DNA of 64,000 bases from Candidatus Dormiibacterota bacterium (GTDB lineage: Bacteria > Chloroflexota > Dormibacteria > Dormibacterales > Dormibacteraceae): the NCBI GenBank assembly GCA_003139695.1, contig PLJM01000017.1:124001-188000 (forward strand), given 5' to 3'. Below the pieces are notes generated by a model that saw only the letters and a list, made by a program, of their open reading frames with translations, ran no database searches and was not told where the DNA came from. A program made the position numbers and the translations under genes. Of the stretch, positions 41,709 to 50,746 are shown piece after piece (within the stretch, counting starts at the first letter, position 1; each line of letters starts with the position of its first letter).

Positions 41709-42436
41709 GCCTGCTCCAGGTCGACCACCTCAGCAAACGTTTTGGGGGCGTGGTCGCTGTGGACGATTGCACCCTCTCCATTCCAGCCGGAGGCATCACT
41801 GGCCTCATCGGGCCCAACGGATCTGGCAAGACGACGATCTTCAACCTGATCACAGGGTTCATCGCCAAGGACGAAGGCCAGATCACCTTCAAGTCCCAGC
41901 GGCTCGACGGCCTCGGGCCCGACAGCGTCTATGAGCGTGGGATCGGACGCACGTTCCAGCTCGCGCGCATCTTCCCGCGTCTTACAGCCCTCGAGAACCT
42001 GCTGGTGCCCATACGGCGGAAGGGCCTGCGCGCGCTGTTCTCTCGCGCCGGCTGGAGCCACGAGAGATCGAAAGCGATGGAGATGCTGGAATTTCTCGAG
42101 ATCGCACAGGTCGCCGATGCTCTGGGCGGATCGCTTTCATACGGGCAGCGCAAGCTTCTCGAGCTGGGCGCTGTGATGATGGCCGAGCCCGAGCTCGTGC
42201 TGCTGGACGAGCCGGCCGGTGGCGTCAACCCCGCGCTGCTCGAACGCATCGCCGACCGCCTCCGTACCCTCAACGAGCGCGGAACCTCGTTCCTCATCGT
42301 CGAGCACAACATGAGCTTTGTGATGAACCTCTGTTCCGAGGTCATCGTGGTGCATCGGGGACGTCAGATCGCGAGCGGCAAGCCGGACGCGGTGCGCAGC
42401 GATCCCGCCGTCCTCGATGCCTACCTGGGCGCCTGA
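41705..42436 (+). CDS. ABC transporter ATPase, LivG type
   Basis: 243 residues. Walker A GPNGSGKTT lies near residue 36, and the LivG-specific GIGRTFQLARIFPRLT follows. The signature reads LSYGQRKLLELG and Walker B is LVLLDEPAGG. The usual LSGGQ glycine is replaced (LSYGQ), a common LivG variant. It provides energy for import together with the next gene, one base after its stop. Confidence 0.93.
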   Translation: MSLLQVDHLSKRFGGVVAVDDCTLSIPAGGITGLIGPNGSGKTTIFNLITGFIAKDEGQITFKSQRLDGLGPDSVYERGIGRTFQLARIFPRLTALENLLVPIRRKGLRALFSRAGWSHERSKAMEMLEFLEIAQVADALGGSLSYGQRKLLELGAVMMAEPELVLLDEPAGGVNPALLERIADRLRTLNERGTSFLIVEHNMSFVMNLCSEVIVVHRGRQIASGKPDAVRSDPAVLDAYLGA

Positions 42437-42437
42437 C

Positions 42438-43154
42438 ATGGCAGCGCTGCTTGAGCTGGAGGGCCTGGTGGCCGGCTATGGGGGTGGCGACATCCTGCTC
42501 GGCATCGACCTGACCGTCGAGGAAGGCAGCCTTACGTGCATAGTCGGGCCCAACGGCGCCGGCAAGTCGACGTTGTTGCGTGTGGTCAGTGGATTGCTGA
42601 AGCCGACTCGCGGGTCAGTGCGATTTCGACGTGAGTCGATCGCGGCGCTCAGCCCGCGCGCGATTCTCAACCGCGGCATCGTGCAGGTCCCGCAGGAGCG
42701 CAGCCTGTTCCCGACCATGACCGTCTGGGAGAACGTGCGCCTCGGCGCATACACGGTCCGCGACAGGGGCCTGGTCGAAAGGCGGCTGGCGGCTGTGGGC
42801 GAGACATTCCCCATCGTCAAAGAGCGCCGCAACGAGCTGGCCGCCTCGTTGTCCGGAGGCCAGCAGAAAATCGTGGAGTTCGCTCGGGCGCTGATGCTCG
42901 ATCCGACATTGCTCATCCTGGACGAGCCATCGATGGGTCTCGACCCCAAGACTCGAACCACGGTGTTCAACACCATTCGTTCGATGAACGACGCGGGGCA
43001 CACGCTTCTGCTCGTCGAGCAGAATGCGCGGTCCGGCCTGGGCATCGCCACGCACGGCGTGGTGATGGAGAGCGGACGGGTGCGGCTCCAGGGTCCTGGT
43101 CCCGAGGTGCTCAGCAACCCGGAGATCGGCCGGCTTTACCTGGGGGCCGCATGA
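42438..43154 (+). CDS. ABC transporter ATPase, LivF type
   Basis: 238 residues from the ATG at 42438. Walker A VGPNGAGKST, the LivF-type IVQVPQERSLFPTMTVWEN, signature LSGGQQK and Walker B LLILDEPSMGLDPK are intact. It completes a five-part importer. The end overlaps the FAD oxidoreductase gene by four bases, tying uptake to catabolism. Confidence 0.93.
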   Translation: MAALLELEGLVAGYGGGDILLGIDLTVEEGSLTCIVGPNGAGKSTLLRVVSGLLKPTRGSVRFRRESIAALSPRAILNRGIVQVPQERSLFPTMTVWENVRLGAYTVRDRGLVERRLAAVGETFPIVKERRNELAASLSGGQQKIVEFARALMLDPTLLILDEPSMGLDPKTRTTVFNTIRSMNDAGHTLLLVEQNARSGLGIATHGVVMESGRVRLQGPGPEVLSNPEIGRLYLGAA

Positions 43155-44743
43155 GCCGCTACGACATCGTCTTTGCGGGCGCGGGCCACAACAACCTCGT
43201 CGCCGCCGCCTATGCGGCGCGCGCGGGTTTCCGGGTGCTGGTTCTCGAGGGCGCATCGCGGATCGGCGGAGACACGACCAGCGAGGAGCTGACCCTGCCC
43301 GGCTTTCTACACGATCCCTGCGCCACCGCGCACAACCTGATTCAGAGCAACCCGCTGATGCGCAACAACGAGCTGGAGCTCGACCGGCACGGGCTCAAGT
43401 ACCTGTATCCGGATCCTGTGTTCACGATGCCCTTTCTCGATGGCAGCTCGATCACCATGTGGCGCGACGTCGAGAGGACGTGCGCCGAGCTCGCGCGCTT
43501 CTCGCCAGCCGACGCGCTTGCATATCGGCAGCTCCTCGCCGACTGGGACCTAATGGCCAAGGTCATCAATGACGAACGCGCGAGCGCACCGATTCCGCCC
43601 GTTGAGGTCATCGCGCGCACAATGGCCAGCCCACTGGGCGAGAAGATGCAATCGATCCGAGATGCCAGCGCGATCGACATCGTCAAAGAGCGATTCCGCG
43701 ACGACCACGTGCGCGCCTTCTTCGCGTGGATCGCTTTCATGACCTTGCATCCGCTCGACGAGCCGGAGTCGGGCATCATGGCCTTCTCGCTGGCGGCGGG
43801 CCGGCAGCGGTTCAGCTGGATCCTGCCCGAAGGGGGGTCGATTCGGCTGCCATTGGCTCTGGCCCGGGACATTGAGGAGCACGGTGGCACCGTCCTCACA
43901 TCCAAGCGAATCACTCGCATCGCTGTCGAAGGCGGCAGGGCCACAGCAGTGAAGACGGAAGACGGGTCGACCTACGAAGCTGACCGGGCGATCGTTTCGA
44001 CGATCCATGTCAAGCACCTGGCCGGGATCGTCGGCGAGCAGAACCTTCCGGCCGATTACCTCGCGGGCGTGGCGCGGTGGCAGCCCAACCTCACGATGTT
44101 CGTCACGCATTACGCATTGAGCGAGGCGCCGCGCTTCCGGATGGCCGACGGCCTCGGCGCCAGCGTCACCATGGGCGCGCTCGAATCCCTGGATGCCTAC
44201 ACAGCGATGCTTTCCGCTTTCCGTGCGGGCCGGATCGACCTGGAAGAACCGGTGTTTCTCGCCCTCACGCCTTCGGTCATCGATGCCACCCGCGCTCCGG
44301 CCGGCAAGCACACCTTCAAGGTCGTCAGCTTTCTGCCTTACGAGCTGAAGCAGGGTCCCGAGCACTGGGACACGATCAAGCAGGACGTCTCCAATGAGCT
44401 CTTCGAGCGACTCTCGCCGCTGGCGCCAAACCTTTCTCGGAGCATCGTCATGGCCGAACACGTGGACTCGCCTCTTGACCTCGAGCGCAGAAATTCAGCC
44501 AACTGGCGCGGCTCGTGTCACGGCGGGGCCAACTCACCAGAGCAGAGCGGCTTCTTCAGGCCGGTGGAGGGCTGGTCGTCGTACCGGACCCCGATCGAGG
44601 GCCTGTACCAGACAGGCGCCTGCACCCATCCGGGCGGCTCGGTTTCCGGTTTGCCTGGACGCAACTGCGCCGAGGTGTTCCTGCGCGACCTTGGGTCGAG
44701 CCTCGACGAGGCCGTCAGCGGAACCAGGATCGCAGCATCGTGA
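43151..44743 (+). CDS. CrtI/phytoene-dehydrogenase-like FAD oxidoreductase
   Basis: 530 residues. The N-terminal FAD fold AGAGHNNLVAAAYAARAG is followed by the RIGGDTTS segment. The C-terminal TGACTHPGGSVSGLPGRNCA closes the FAD site. The sequence resembles the NAD(P)/FAD-dependent group related to phytoene desaturase. No carotenoid gene is nearby, so a catabolic oxidase or dehydrogenase acting on the imported compound is more likely. It overlaps both the ABC ATPase gene and the hydrolase gene. Confidence 0.88.
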   Translation: MSRYDIVFAGAGHNNLVAAAYAARAGFRVLVLEGASRIGGDTTSEELTLPGFLHDPCATAHNLIQSNPLMRNNELELDRHGLKYLYPDPVFTMPFLDGSSITMWRDVERTCAELARFSPADALAYRQLLADWDLMAKVINDERASAPIPPVEVIARTMASPLGEKMQSIRDASAIDIVKERFRDDHVRAFFAWIAFMTLHPLDEPESGIMAFSLAAGRQRFSWILPEGGSIRLPLALARDIEEHGGTVLTSKRITRIAVEGGRATAVKTEDGSTYEADRAIVSTIHVKHLAGIVGEQNLPADYLAGVARWQPNLTMFVTHYALSEAPRFRMADGLGASVTMGALESLDAYTAMLSAFRAGRIDLEEPVFLALTPSVIDATRAPAGKHTFKVVSFLPYELKQGPEHWDTIKQDVSNELFERLSPLAPNLSRSIVMAEHVDSPLDLERRNSANWRGSCHGGANSPEQSGFFRPVEGWSSYRTPIEGLYQTGACTHPGGSVSGLPGRNCAEVFLRDLGSSLDEAVSGTRIAAS

Positions 44744-45816
44744 GCGCGCACGACACCACCAACCGCGTGCAGGTGGCGGCACACCATTGGCGGCCGCGCT
44801 TCGTCGCCAATGGCATCGACGTCAACGACTTCGATGACACGGTGGCCCGGACCACCGAGTGGGCGGATTGGGCGCCCAACTGGAAAGCGGTTGGTGAGAT
44901 GCACGAGGCCCTGGGCCATGAGGCCGAGGAACGCGGGCGCCAGCTGTCGGCGGCCCAGGCCTACCAGCGGGCCGCCTGGTGCTGGCATCTCGGGAAGTTC
45001 CTGTGGTTCGAGGACGCCGGTCTGCATGGTGAGCTGCGCGACAGGTCGGTCGCCGTCTATCGCAACGCGATGCCGCACCTCGACCCGCCGGCTGAGCGCC
45101 TGGAGATTCCGTTCGAAGGCGGCATCATCCCGGGCAACCTGCGGCGGCCCAAATCCGTCCAGCCACCATTGGTGCTGATGGTGCCCGGGCTCGACTCGTC
45201 CAAGGAAGAGCTGTTCGCGATCGAAAATGACTTTCTCCAGCGCGGGCTGGCGACGCTCACCATCGACGGCCCGGGCCAATCCGAGAACTCTGTCAACTTC
45301 GCGATCCGTCCCAACTGGGAGACGGTGATCACGCCTCTGCTCGATCACCTCTCGGGCCTGGATCTTGGCGTCGACCAGGACCGCGTCGGCCTGATGGGGA
45401 TCAGCATGGGCGCGATCTACGGGCCCCGCGCCGCGGCTTACGAAAAGCGCATCAGGGCTTTGGTCGGCCTCGCGGGCCCTTACAACCTCGGCGAATGCTG
45501 GGATGCGCTCAATCCGCTCACCAGGGGCGGCTACGTCTTCTATACGAAGTCGGCTGATGATGCAGAGGCGAAACGCAAGGCCTACACGCTGAACCTCGAA
45601 GGCATCCTCGACAAGGTCACGCAACCGTTGCTCGTCATCCACGGCGCCAGGGACAGCCTCTTCCCGCCGTCTCATGCGGAGCGGATCGCGCGCGAGGCCG
45701 GCAACGCGACACTGGTCATCTACCCGGACGGCAACCATGTGTGCAACAACATCGCCTACAAATACCGCCCGCTCATGGCGGATTGGCTACACGAGAAGCT
45801 GACCGGCGATCGCTAG
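44740..45816 (+). CDS. alpha/beta hydrolase of the DHPON-hydrolase/FrsA-like group
   Basis: 358 residues from the GTG overlapping the upstream stop. A helical N-terminal region of about 110 residues (EMHEALGHEAEERGRQLSAA, AWCWHLGKFLWFED) precedes the alpha/beta core. The catalytic triad is S222 (GISMG), D305 (HGARDSLFP) and H333 (DGNHVCNN). The architecture matches 2,6-dihydroxypseudooxynicotine hydrolase and related C-C bond hydrolases, suggesting cleavage of a ketone after the oxidase step. It ends the rightward operon and overlaps the convergent lipoprotein gene by four bases. Confidence 0.88.
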   Translation: MSAHDTTNRVQVAAHHWRPRFVANGIDVNDFDDTVARTTEWADWAPNWKAVGEMHEALGHEAEERGRQLSAAQAYQRAAWCWHLGKFLWFEDAGLHGELRDRSVAVYRNAMPHLDPPAERLEIPFEGGIIPGNLRRPKSVQPPLVLMVPGLDSSKEELFAIENDFLQRGLATLTIDGPGQSENSVNFAIRPNWETVITPLLDHLSGLDLGVDQDRVGLMGISMGAIYGPRAAAYEKRIRALVGLAGPYNLGECWDALNPLTRGGYVFYTKSADDAEAKRKAYTLNLEGILDKVTQPLLVIHGARDSLFPPSHAERIAREAGNATLVIYPDGNHVCNNIAYKYRPLMADWLHEKLTGDR

Positions 45817-46598
45817 GCCCCCGGAGTTGCGGTGCTGCCGCCGGGACGGTTGCCGCCGCCGCCACCAAATCCACCGCGGCCGCCGCCGCCGCCCGTCGTG
45901 CAAGTGCCTGAAGGGCCCGCGGGCGTGATGGTGATCGACGTCGCCTGCACGTTGCCGGACGCGTCCTTGGGGCCGGTGGCGCGGAGGCACTGACCGTTTT
46001 GAAGCGCGGCCAGAGTCACATCCGCCGTATTGGTGATCGTCGCTGCGGAAGCGATAGTGATGGTTTGGTTGGCGCCCGCCGCCGGCTTCACAGTGACCGA
46101 TGGGCCGCTCACGGCCGTGACCTCACCCGTCACGAACGCCAGGTTCGCCAAGCCGCTTGGTGTCGGCCGCGGTGTCGCGCCGGCGGGTGGGGTTGGGCGG
46201 GGCGTCGCCCCCGGGTTGCCACCTGGCCCGAAACCGAGGGCCGCGCAGCCGGCTGCAGTCTTGGGCGAGATGCGCACGGTGGTCGTGGTGATTGCTCCCG
46301 ACGTCGGGTCCTTCTGGCCGTTGGCGACTATGCAGGTTCCCTTGACGATGTCGGCCAGCGTGGCGATCGATGTCTTGGTGTACGTGGTGGTCGTGGTGAC
46401 CGTCACCGTGGTGTCCCCATTGGGGCCGGTCAGGATGAGCATCTGGCCGTTGACCTGAACCAGCTGGCCTGAAGCGCCGTTGTTGCGGAGGGCGTTAGCG
46501 CCCGCCGGGCTGGGCGAGGTCTTTGCCGCCGACGCTGGGCTGCCGCATGCGGCAAGCACGAACGCGGCCACAGCGAGAAGTGGGAGGAAGCGATTCAT
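45813..46598 (-). CDS. DUF5666-repeat lipoprotein
   Basis: 261 residues from the ATG at 46598, with a signal peptide and lipobox (VLAAC). Two DUF5666-like beta domains are visible, the first around QLVQVNGQMLILTGPNGDTT and the second around FVTGEVTAVSGPSVTVKPAAG. They are joined by a Pro/Thr linker, and the protein ends in a Gly-rich tail. It is the last gene of the leftward HlyD-ATPase-permease operon (13 bases after the permease). It is probably an exported, membrane-anchored accessory protein. The function of the family is unknown. Confidence 0.8.
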   Translation of the reverse strand: MNRFLPLLAVAAFVLAACGSPASAAKTSPSPAGANALRNNGASGQLVQVNGQMLILTGPNGDTTVTVTTTTTYTKTSIATLADIVKGTCIVANGQKDPTSGAITTTTVRISPKTAAGCAALGFGPGGNPGATPRPTPPAGATPRPTPSGLANLAFVTGEVTAVSGPSVTVKPAAGANQTITIASAATITNTADVTLAALQNGQCLRATGPKDASGNVQATSITITPAGPSGTCTTGGGGGRGGFGGGGGNRPGGSTATPGA

Positions 46599-46611
46599 AA
46601 ATGTGTCTCCT

Positions 46612-47826
46612 TCACTGCGCTCGAAGCGCCTCGATTGGCGCAAGCCTTGCGGCCCTCAGCGCCGGATAAACCCCGAAGATGAGCCCGACAGCGACGGCGA
46701 CAGCCACCGCGATCAGCACCGGCAGCGGCGTGATGGTGACAGCGATGTTGGCCGTGCGCGGAACTATGTAGCCGGCCGCCAGCCCGGTTCCAACACCGAG
46801 CAAGCCTCCCACCGCGGTCAGCACGCCCGCCTCGATCACGAACTGCCTGAAGAGGTCGCCCGGCGTGGCGCCAAGCGCTTTGCGCAAGCCGATCTCTCCG
46901 GTCCGCTCGGTGACCGACACCAGCATGATGTTCATCACGCCGATACCACCGACCAGCAGCGAGATGGCGGCGACGCTGGCCAGCAGGATCGTGAGCGTCT
47001 GCGTCACCGCCTGGGCTGTGCTCAAGACCTGGGTCGACGACGTGATCGAATAGTCCGCCTGCGTCGCATTGGTGATGTGGTGGGTCTGGAGCAGCACCTG
47101 GTTGGCCTCGATGTAGGCGGATCCGAGCGTTGCCTGGCTCGTCGAGCTGAGCAGGATCCTTTGCACCGAACCGACGCCGCCGACCAGCTCGCCCTGAGCC
47201 GTCGTGATGGGTACCACGGCGAGGTCGTCCTGGTTGCCAAACCCCTGGCTCCCCGCGCTGGCGAGGATTCCGATCACCTGGAACGGGATCTGCTTGACGG
47301 TGATGAGGTCTCCGACTGAGGCGCCCAGGTTGGACGCTGTGGTCGCCCCCAGCACGATCACGTGCGCCTGCGAGCTCACGTCGGATGCGGTGATGAATGA
47401 GCCGGTACCGATGTCGCGCGAATTTGCGACCAGCCAGTCCGCGGTGCTGCCTGAGACCGTCGTGCTCCAGTTGCTGGACGTGCTCACCAGCGATTCGCGG
47501 CCTTGCGAGACCGGCGCGACCGCCGCCACATCGGGCGCGTTCTGGTGGTCGATCAGGCCCGCGACGTCGGACATGGTCAACGTGTTAGCGGTGCCCCCAC
47601 CCCCGAACACGCCGCCTGAGACGGTGCTGCCCGGCGTGATGGTGAGGAGGTTGGTGCCGAGTGACGAGATTCGCGCGGTGACACTGTCGGACGATGCCTG
47701 CCCGATGCCGACAACGGAGATCACTGCGGCCACCCCAAAGAGGATGCCCAGCGTGGTGAGCACGGATCGAAGGCGATGGCCGAGGAGGCTCCGCAACCCG
47801 GTCTCGATCGTGTGCAGCAAGCTCAC
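46612..47826 (-). CDS. MacB/FtsX-type ABC transporter permease
   Basis: 404 residues. TM1 (about 20-42) follows the [21 protein letters not shown] motif typical of MacB. An extracytoplasmic domain of about 220 residues precedes three C-terminal helices containing [20 protein letters not shown]. With the overlapping ATPase gene and the HlyD protein it forms a MacAB-like tripartite system that acts on substrates outside the membrane (peptides, antibiotics or lipids). Confidence 0.92.
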   Translation of the reverse strand: MSLLHTIETGLRSLLGHRLRSVLTTLGILFGVAAVISVVGIGQASSDSVTARISSLGTNLLTITPGSTVSGGVFGGGGTANTLTMSDVAGLIDHQNAPDVAAVAPVSQGRESLVSTSSNWSTTVSGSTADWLVANSRDIGTGSFITASDVSSQAHVIVLGATTASNLGASVGDLITVKQIPFQVIGILASAGSQGFGNQDDLAVVPITTAQGELVGGVGSVQRILLSSTSQATLGSAYIEANQVLLQTHHITNATQADYSITSSTQVLSTAQAVTQTLTILLASVAAISLLVGGIGVMNIMLVSVTERTGEIGLRKALGATPGDLFRQFVIEAGVLTAVGGLLGVGTGLAAGYIVPRTANIAVTITPLPVLIAVAVAVAVGLIFGVYPALRAARLAPIEALRAQ

Positions 47827-48581
47827 GCCGCAACCCCATGGACCAGCCGTCCGTCGCGCATGACCACTGTGCGCTGCGCCACCGGAGCGACCTCCGGGTC
47901 GTGCGTGATGATGACGATGGTGCGGCCCTGCTGGTTGAGGTCACGCAGGATCGCGAGCACGTCGCGGCTGGCGACCGAGTCGAGGTTGCCTGTCGGCTCG
48001 TCGGCGAGGATGAGGTCAGGGTCGGTGACGAGGGCTCGCGCGATCGCGACTCTCTGCTGCTGGCCGCCCGACAGCTGCGTCGGACGGTGGTCGACTCGAT
48101 TGCTGAGGCCGACCTGATCGAGCGCGTGCAAGGCAAGGGCGCGCCGGTCGTGCTCACCTCTATAAAGAAGTGGGAGCTCGACGTTTCGCCAGGCTGAGAG
48201 CCTGGGCAGGAGCTGGAACTGCTGGAAGACAAAACCGATTCTGCGGTTGCGAACGTGCGCGAGCTGCGTCTCGTTGAGCCGGCTCACGTCCTCGCCGCCA
48301 AACCAGTAGCGCCCAGAGGTTGGTGTATCGAGACAGCCGAGAATGTTCATGAGCGTCGATTTGCCGGAACCCGATGGCCCCATCACCGCGAGAAGCTCGC
48401 CCGCTTCGACGTCGAGCGAGAAGTCGTCAAGGGCAACGACGGCGGCGTCGCCGGACCCGTAAATTTTGGTGATCGATTCGAGGCGGATCAGGTGGTCCGC
48501 GCCGGTTTGAAGGGGGAAGTCCCCCCTTGGAGCGGCGGGCCTGGCGGAGCCAGATCCCGGCGCACCCCCTTGCTGGATCAT
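47823..48581 (-). CDS. MacB-type ABC ATPase with repeat-derived N-terminal extension
   Basis: 252 residues. The family normally starts within a few residues of [14 protein letters not shown], here residues 30-43. The preceding 29 residues are largely the product of the 66-base repeat (residues 5-26). No ATG, GTG or TTG lies in frame between, and the ATG at 48581 overlaps the HlyD stop (ATGA), so the extension is probably translated. Walker [10 protein letters not shown], signature LSGGQQQR and Walker [14 protein letters not shown] are intact. It couples to the overlapping permease gene. Confidence 0.92.
   Translation of the reverse strand: MIQQGGAPGSGSARPAAPRGDFPLQTGADHLIRLESITKIYGSGDAAVVALDDFSLDVEAGELLAVMGPSGSGKSTLMNILGCLDTPTSGRYWFGGEDVSRLNETQLAHVRNRRIGFVFQQFQLLPRLSAWRNVELPLLYRGEHDRRALALHALDQVGLSNRVDHRPTQLSGGQQQRVAIARALVTDPDLILADEPTGNLDSVASRDVLAILRDLNQQGRTIVIITHDPEVAPVAQRTVVMRDGRLVHGVAA
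48504..48569 (-). repeat. 66-bp protein-coding dispersed repeat, copy 2
   Basis: Minus-strand copy of the element at 17240-17305, read in the same frame, giving [11 protein letters not shown]. It lies between the start codon and the conserved domain of the ATPase gene. Confidence 0.8.
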
Positions 48582-50068
48582 CCGCCGGCTCGAATCACGC
48601 CGCCGCCCGCGCCGCCCGCGCCGCCTCGACCGCCGCCGCCGCCGCCCAGGACCGTTCCCGCGCCGGTGCTCGGCACCGAGCTGGTGACCACCGCGATGAC
48701 CACGACCTGGTTGAGCTGCAGGCCCGACAGTATCTCCGTCCGGATTGGATCTGACGCGCCAACCTGCACCGAAACGGACTGTGGCGCGCCGTTCACGAGG
48801 ATCTGAACCGTGCTGCCGGCCGCCGACGTGTGGACGGCGCTGGTCGGCACCGTGAGCACGTGAACGACCTGCTTGACCACGATGCTCGCAGTCGCCGAGA
48901 TGCCCGGCTTGATCGAGTTGCTCGTGTCGGTGAGCTGAGCGGTAACGCCGAACGTCGCGACGCCTGAGCTGATGGTCGCGGCCGGCGAGATCAGGGTGAC
49001 CTTGCCGAGCAGCGCTTGGGTCGAACCTGCCGGCGTCACCTGGACCGTCTGGCCCGCGGCGACCAGGTTGACCTGGGCGTCACTCACAGTCCCCGTCACC
49101 TCGTAGGCGCCTGGGGTGTAGACGACGATCGCGTACGTGGTGCCGCCGCCGGTCACCGCCTGGCCGGCTTTGATGTTGACCTGGGAGACGATGCCGTCGA
49201 TGGGGGAGGCGATCACTGAGCCGGCAACCTGGTGCTTGAGCGTGTTCACGTTGACCTGCTCGATCTGGACCTGCGCCGCGTCGATCTGAATCGTCTGCGG
49301 TGTGGTGCTGACCAGGGTGGCGGCGAGCGAGCTCTTGGCGGCGGCGAGCTGTTGCTTGGCCGATGCAAGCTGGGCCGCGGCCTGGTCGTTGCTCTGCTGG
49401 GCCTTGACCTTCACCGACGCCAGGTTCTGCAGGTCAGTTGCCAGCTTGGCCTCGTCGATGGAGCACGCGGGGGGGTTCGCGGGACAATCCACCGTCACGC
49501 TCTGGTTGTCCTGGTCAACGATGCTCTGGGCGGCAGCGACCAACTGGGCGTTGATGGCTTTGGTGTCGGCCAGGCTCGTCGTCGCGCTGTTGACGGAGAC
49601 CTGGGCGGACGCCACGGGGTTCTGGGCAGACGTCAGGTTCTGCGCAGTCGGGCCCGCCTCGTCCTGCGCCAGCTTTGCCTGCGCGGAGGAGAGAGTCGCC
49701 TTGGCCTGTGACAGCTGCGCTGCAAGCACGGTGGAGTCTTGCGCGGCCAGCCGCTCGCCCTTGACGACCGTTTCGCCGACAGTCGCGGCCACCGATAGGA
49801 CGGTGCCGGCGGCGGCGAAGTTCAGGTCGGCTTCGGTGACCGGAGCAAGGTTCCCGGCCATGCCGATGGTCTGTGTGATCGTGCCGTAAGCGACAGGCGC
49901 CGTCCGGTAGGTGGTGGTCACCTTCCCGGCCTGCACGTAGACGGCCGTGGCCCCTAGGATGGCAAAAACGAGGACCAGGGCCGCAAGGACCCTTCGCTTC
50001 ATGAGATTGGATAGCACCCGCGTCCTCATCGGCGCGCCGAGGTAGGGCGCCAAGCGTGTCGTGGCCAT
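48578..50068 (-). CDS. HlyD/MacA-family membrane fusion protein
   Basis: 496 residues from the ATG at 50068; an ATG at 50002 begins directly at the membrane anchor and may be the real start. One N-terminal helix (about residues 26-46) is followed by a biotinyl-lipoyl half (GTITQTIGMAGNLAPV) and a long Ala/Gln-rich coiled-coil hairpin of about 180 residues. The second lipoyl half (VIASPIDGIVSQVNIKAGQ) and a beta-barrel domain come next. The last 30 residues are Gly/Ala-rich. It bridges the MacB-like transporter to the cell exterior. It is the first gene of the operon. Confidence 0.9.
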   Translation of the reverse strand: MATTRLAPYLGAPMRTRVLSNLMKRRVLAALVLVFAILGATAVYVQAGKVTTTYRTAPVAYGTITQTIGMAGNLAPVTEADLNFAAAGTVLSVAATVGETVVKGERLAAQDSTVLAAQLSQAKATLSSAQAKLAQDEAGPTAQNLTSAQNPVASAQVSVNSATTSLADTKAINAQLVAAAQSIVDQDNQSVTVDCPANPPACSIDEAKLATDLQNLASVKVKAQQSNDQAAAQLASAKQQLAAAKSSLAATLVSTTPQTIQIDAAQVQIEQVNVNTLKHQVAGSVIASPIDGIVSQVNIKAGQAVTGGGTTYAIVVYTPGAYEVTGTVSDAQVNLVAAGQTVQVTPAGSTQALLGKVTLISPAATISSGVATFGVTAQLTDTSNSIKPGISATASIVVKQVVHVLTVPTSAVHTSAAGSTVQILVNGAPQSVSVQVGASDPIRTEILSGLQLNQVVVIAVVTSSVPSTGAGTVLGGGGGGRGGAGGAGGGVIRAGG

Positions 50069-50165
50069 GCAGGCAACGATCCCGTCACGGACTGTGACTT
50101 TGGTGGGAGAAGCCTGAGAAACTGCTGAGTCTTTGTCCGCTTGGTACGCGGCACGGGGCTAAAGG

Positions 50166-50735
50166 TCAACCTCCGACGAGGTGCTCGATCAGAAGCAGGG
50201 CAGCGGCCACCACCAGGAGGAGCCCGGCCAGGCGCCCAGCGGCAACTCGCGCGTTCTCCGCAAGCCGAGACCCGAGCCGCATCCCAAGCTGCGCGGCAAT
50301 GAAGGCCTGAACGGCAATCAGCGCGATCAATAACAGGAACGGCAAGCGCAGCAGTCCGACGCCAAACCCGACTGCCAGCTCGTCCACGCTTATCCCGACA
50401 CCCAGAAACACGATCGACCATCCGCGCGCTGACTCGAGGAGTCGCAGATTTCTTTCAGCGCCTTCCTCAGCGTCTCCAGACCGAAGCATGAGGATGCCTA
50501 TGCCCGCCAGAACCGCAGCCGCCAGGTAGTTGGCCCAACCGCCCAGGGCGGCGCCGATTCCGGCGCCCGCGATGAACCCGACCACCGGCATGCCGGCCTC
50601 GAACGCGGTAAGGATCAGGCTGGTTCGCAACCGCTCCCGTTTGGCGATCCCAGCCGCGCCGAGTGCAGTGCCCAGCACGAAGGTGTCAATCGTCAAAGGC
50701 AGGATCAGGCCGGCGATCGTGAGGATCCGGAGCAC
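50166..50735 (-). CDS. MntP-like (putative manganese efflux) membrane protein
   Basis: 189 residues from a GTG at 50735, 11 bases after the regulator stop. The open frame continues far upstream, but that part is out of family. Six hydrophobic helices carry two acidic signatures, LTIDTFVLG and ISVDELAVGFGVG, which match the MntP/DUF107-type pattern of Asp in repeated halves. Metal export is inferred from family. Its link to the GntR gene upstream may be only transcriptional convenience. Confidence 0.75.
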   Translation of the reverse strand: MLRILTIAGLILPLTIDTFVLGTALGAAGIAKRERLRTSLILTAFEAGMPVVGFIAGAGIGAALGGWANYLAAAVLAGIGILMLRSGDAEEGAERNLRLLESARGWSIVFLGVGISVDELAVGFGVGLLRLPFLLLIALIAVQAFIAAQLGMRLGSRLAENARVAAGRLAGLLLVVAAALLLIEHLVGG

Positions 50736-50746
50736 TCCGGAGAAAG

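Noticed and set aside
43151-44743. Carotenoid biosynthesis gene crtI
   Set aside because: No crtB, crtE or other carotenoid gene is near, and the gene is embedded in an importer operon under a LacI operator.
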